In this document: in pieces, positions 5,295-6,723 of the stretch
How the letters are laid out: the number at the start of each line of letters is the position of its first letter
How positions within the stretch are numbered: position 1 is the stretch's first letter
Program-made: the position numbers and the translations under genes
Assembly: GCA_937858255.1 (NCBI GenBank)
Contig: CALLZQ010000202.1
Location: 1-6,723, forward strand
Origin: an uncultured Tabrizicola sp.
GTDB taxonomy: Bacteria; Pseudomonadota; Alphaproteobacteria; Rhodobacterales; Rhodobacteraceae
Length of the DNA stretch: 6,723 bases
Direction: 5' to 3'
Notes under the pieces: generated by a model
The model's input: only the letters and a program-made list of their open reading frames with translations
Database searches by the model: none
What the model was told of the DNA's origin: nothing

Positions 5295-5300
5295 TCCTTT
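5295..5300 (-). promoter_or_regulatory. Ribosome binding site of the nuclease-like gene
   Basis: AAAGGA on the minus strand stands 7 bases before the ATG at 5287, in the 42-base gap behind dnaE. It supports that start and reinitiation within one transcript. Confidence 0.6.
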
Positions 5301-5329
5301 CCGGGCCGGGGGCATTCGGGGCGCGCGGT

Positions 5330-6723
5330 CTAGATTTCCTCGACCATGGCGACGCCGCGCATCGCCTTGATCGCGCCTTTGATCTGGGGCGTTACCGGAT
5401 AGGGGCGCGGCAATTTCAATTCGACCTCTTGCCCGTCCTCGCAGAGCAGGCAGAGGAAAATATCGGCCCGGTTACGGCCCTGCATCCCGTCCAGCAGGGT
5501 GGCCAGCGGGGCAAGGGCCTCGGGGCCATCGAGATGGATTTTCAGATCGCTTGCCGTCGCCTCGGCCGCCACGGCGTCGATGGGCTGAACCCCGTTGGCC
5601 AAGAGTTTCACGCCATCGCCATCGGGATCGGCCTTGACCGCCAAGACCACGTTGCGGCCCGGCTCCAGATGATCCCGCGCCGCCTCCAGCACGTCAGAGA
5701 AAACCGTCACCTCATAAAGGCCGGTGGGATCAGAGAGTTGCACAAAGGCGAAACGGTTTCCCTTGGCACTCTTGCGTTCCTGTTTCGATGAGACGGAACC
5801 TGCGAGTTTCGTCACCTGCGGGCCGTTCTGCACCATCTGGGTGACCTCGGTCAGGGTCTTGACCCCCTTTTTGCGCAGCGCGCCCATGTAATCGTCGAGC
5901 GGGTGGCCGGTCAGATAAAAGCCGACGGCCTGATGTTCATGCGCCAGCCGTTCCATCGGCAGCCAGTCATCGCGGAAGGGCAGGCGCGGCTCGGGAATGT
6001 CGGCGCCCGCCTCGCCGAACAGGCTGACCTGATTTGAGGACTGCGCTTCATGGATCGCGGCGGAATAGGCAACCAGCGCATCCAGCGCCTCGAATACGCG
6101 GGCTCGGTTGCTGTCGAGTTGATCGAAGGCCCCGGCGCGGGCCAGCATTTCCAAGGGGCGCTTGCCGACCTTTTTCAGATCGACCCGGCGGGCCACGTCG
6201 AACAGGGTCTTGAACGGTTTTTCGCCCCCGTTTTCAGAGCGGCGCGCTTCAACAATCGCGCGCATCGCCTCGACGCCGACGTTTTTCAGCGCGCCCAGCG
6301 CGTAGACGACCTTGCCGTCCTTGACATCAAAGGTGGCGAGGGAACGGTTGACGCAGGGCGGAACAGTTTCAATCCCCAGCTTGTCAAGCTCGCGTTTGTA
6401 GACGGCGAGTTTGTCGGTCAGGTGGATATCGCAGTTCATCACCCCGGCCATGAATTCGACGGGGTGGTTCGCTTTCAGCCAGCCGGTCTGATAACTGACG
6501 ACCGCATAGGCGGCGGCGTGGGATTTGTTAAAGCCGTAATTGGCGAATTTTTCCAGCAGGTCGAAAACCTCACCAGCCTTTTTCGCATCAATATTATGGG
6601 TGGCCTTGGCGCCTTCGATGAATTTCGGGCGTTCCTTGGCCATTTCCTCGGCGATCTTTTTCCCCATGGCGCGGCGGAGAAGGTCGGCGCCGCCCAGGGA
6701 ATAGCCCGCCATGACCTGCGCGA
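5330..6723 (-). CDS. dnaE: DNA polymerase III alpha subunit, C-terminal part (5' end outside the window)
   Basis: This is the catalytic subunit of the replicative DNA polymerase. About 463 of an expected 1,150-1,180 residues are visible; the PHP domain and catalytic aspartates lie beyond the right edge. Numbering from the Met codon at 6712, the sequence opens with AGYSLGGADLLRRAMGKK (2-19). It continues with the conserved fingers segment GFNKSHAAAYAVVSYQTGWL (60-79) and a helix-hairpin-helix region, ALGALKNVGVEA (138-149). QVSLF (228-232) is a good match to the internal beta-clamp-binding pentapeptide. An OB-fold runs from about 300 to 360 (TKLAGSVSSKQERK, FAFVQLSDPTGLYEVTVFS). The C-terminus ends at TAG 5330-5332. 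That Met is internal, since the frame continues upstream with residues AQV. The nuclease-like gene follows on the same strand. Confidence 0.96.
   Translation of the reverse strand, partial: AQVMAGYSLGGADLLRRAMGKKIAEEMAKERPKFIEGAKATHNIDAKKAGEVFDLLEKFANYGFNKSHAAAYAVVSYQTGWLKANHPVEFMAGVMNCDIHLTDKLAVYKRELDKLGIETVPPCVNRSLATFDVKDGKVVYALGALKNVGVEAMRAIVEARRSENGGEKPFKTLFDVARRVDLKKVGKRPLEMLARAGAFDQLDSNRARVFEALDALVAYSAAIHEAQSSNQVSLFGEAGADIPEPRLPFRDDWLPMERLAHEHQAVGFYLTGHPLDDYMGALRKKGVKTLTEVTQMVQNGPQVTKLAGSVSSKQERKSAKGNRFAFVQLSDPTGLYEVTVFSDVLEAARDHLEPGRNVVLAVKADPDGDGVKLLANGVQPIDAVAAEATASDLKIHLDGPEALAPLATLLDGMQGRNRADIFLCLLCEDGQEVELKLPRPYPVTPQIKGAIKAMRGVAMVEEI

Noticed and set aside
4790..5791. A 333-codon plus-strand frame opposite the nuclease-like gene and the dnaE end
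   Set aside because: It spans the dnaE stop and the gene boundary on the other strand, and reads as Gly/Arg/Gln-rich shadow sequence.

Overview
The window looks like a GC-rich alphaproteobacterial chromosome, most likely Rhodobacterales (Rhodobacteraceae). Reasons: strongly G/C-biased third codon positions, alphaproteobacterial-style DnaE and LeuA sequences, and a GSCFA-domain protein of the type common in that family. The genus cannot be named from sequence alone.

Layout. Positions 1-2451 carry a minus-strand cluster read right to left: a GSCFA-family protein, an SGNH/GDSL-type hydrolase whose start overlaps the GSCFA gene by 11 bases, and a short-chain dehydrogenase/reductase (SDR) that runs off the left edge. 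Positions 2452-2864 are a divergent regulatory region between this cluster and leuA. Positions 2865-4430 encode leuA (2-isopropylmalate synthase) on the plus strand, followed by a strong intrinsic terminator. Positions 4541-5287 hold a minus-strand gene of unassigned function with a possible PD-(D/E)XK nuclease signature. Positions 5330-6723 hold the 3' part of dnaE (DNA polymerase III alpha subunit), also minus strand. The two right-hand genes are probably co-transcribed and converge on leuA.

The most informative element is the leuA 5' region. A 28-codon open frame at 2701-2787 encodes a peptide with four consecutive leucines, ends inside the 5' arm of a perfect 10-bp hairpin, and is followed by a second, mutually exclusive stem. 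This is the architecture of leucine-responsive ribosome-mediated attenuation. A plausible promoter places the transcription start close to the leader ATG, and no Shine-Dalgarno is visible, so the leader peptide may be translated from a leaderless mRNA. A perfect 6-4-6 palindrome lies just upstream of the promoter.

How the genes relate. leuA commits carbon to leucine synthesis and appears to be controlled at the RNA level by leucine supply, in addition to allosteric feedback on the enzyme. The GSCFA/SGNH/SDR cluster looks like one translationally coupled unit of unknown substrate. dnaE is housekeeping replication. There is no sign of a mobile element, CRISPR array, tRNA or rRNA. The SDR 3' end appears to contain a one-base frameshift in a homopolymer, close to the left window edge.
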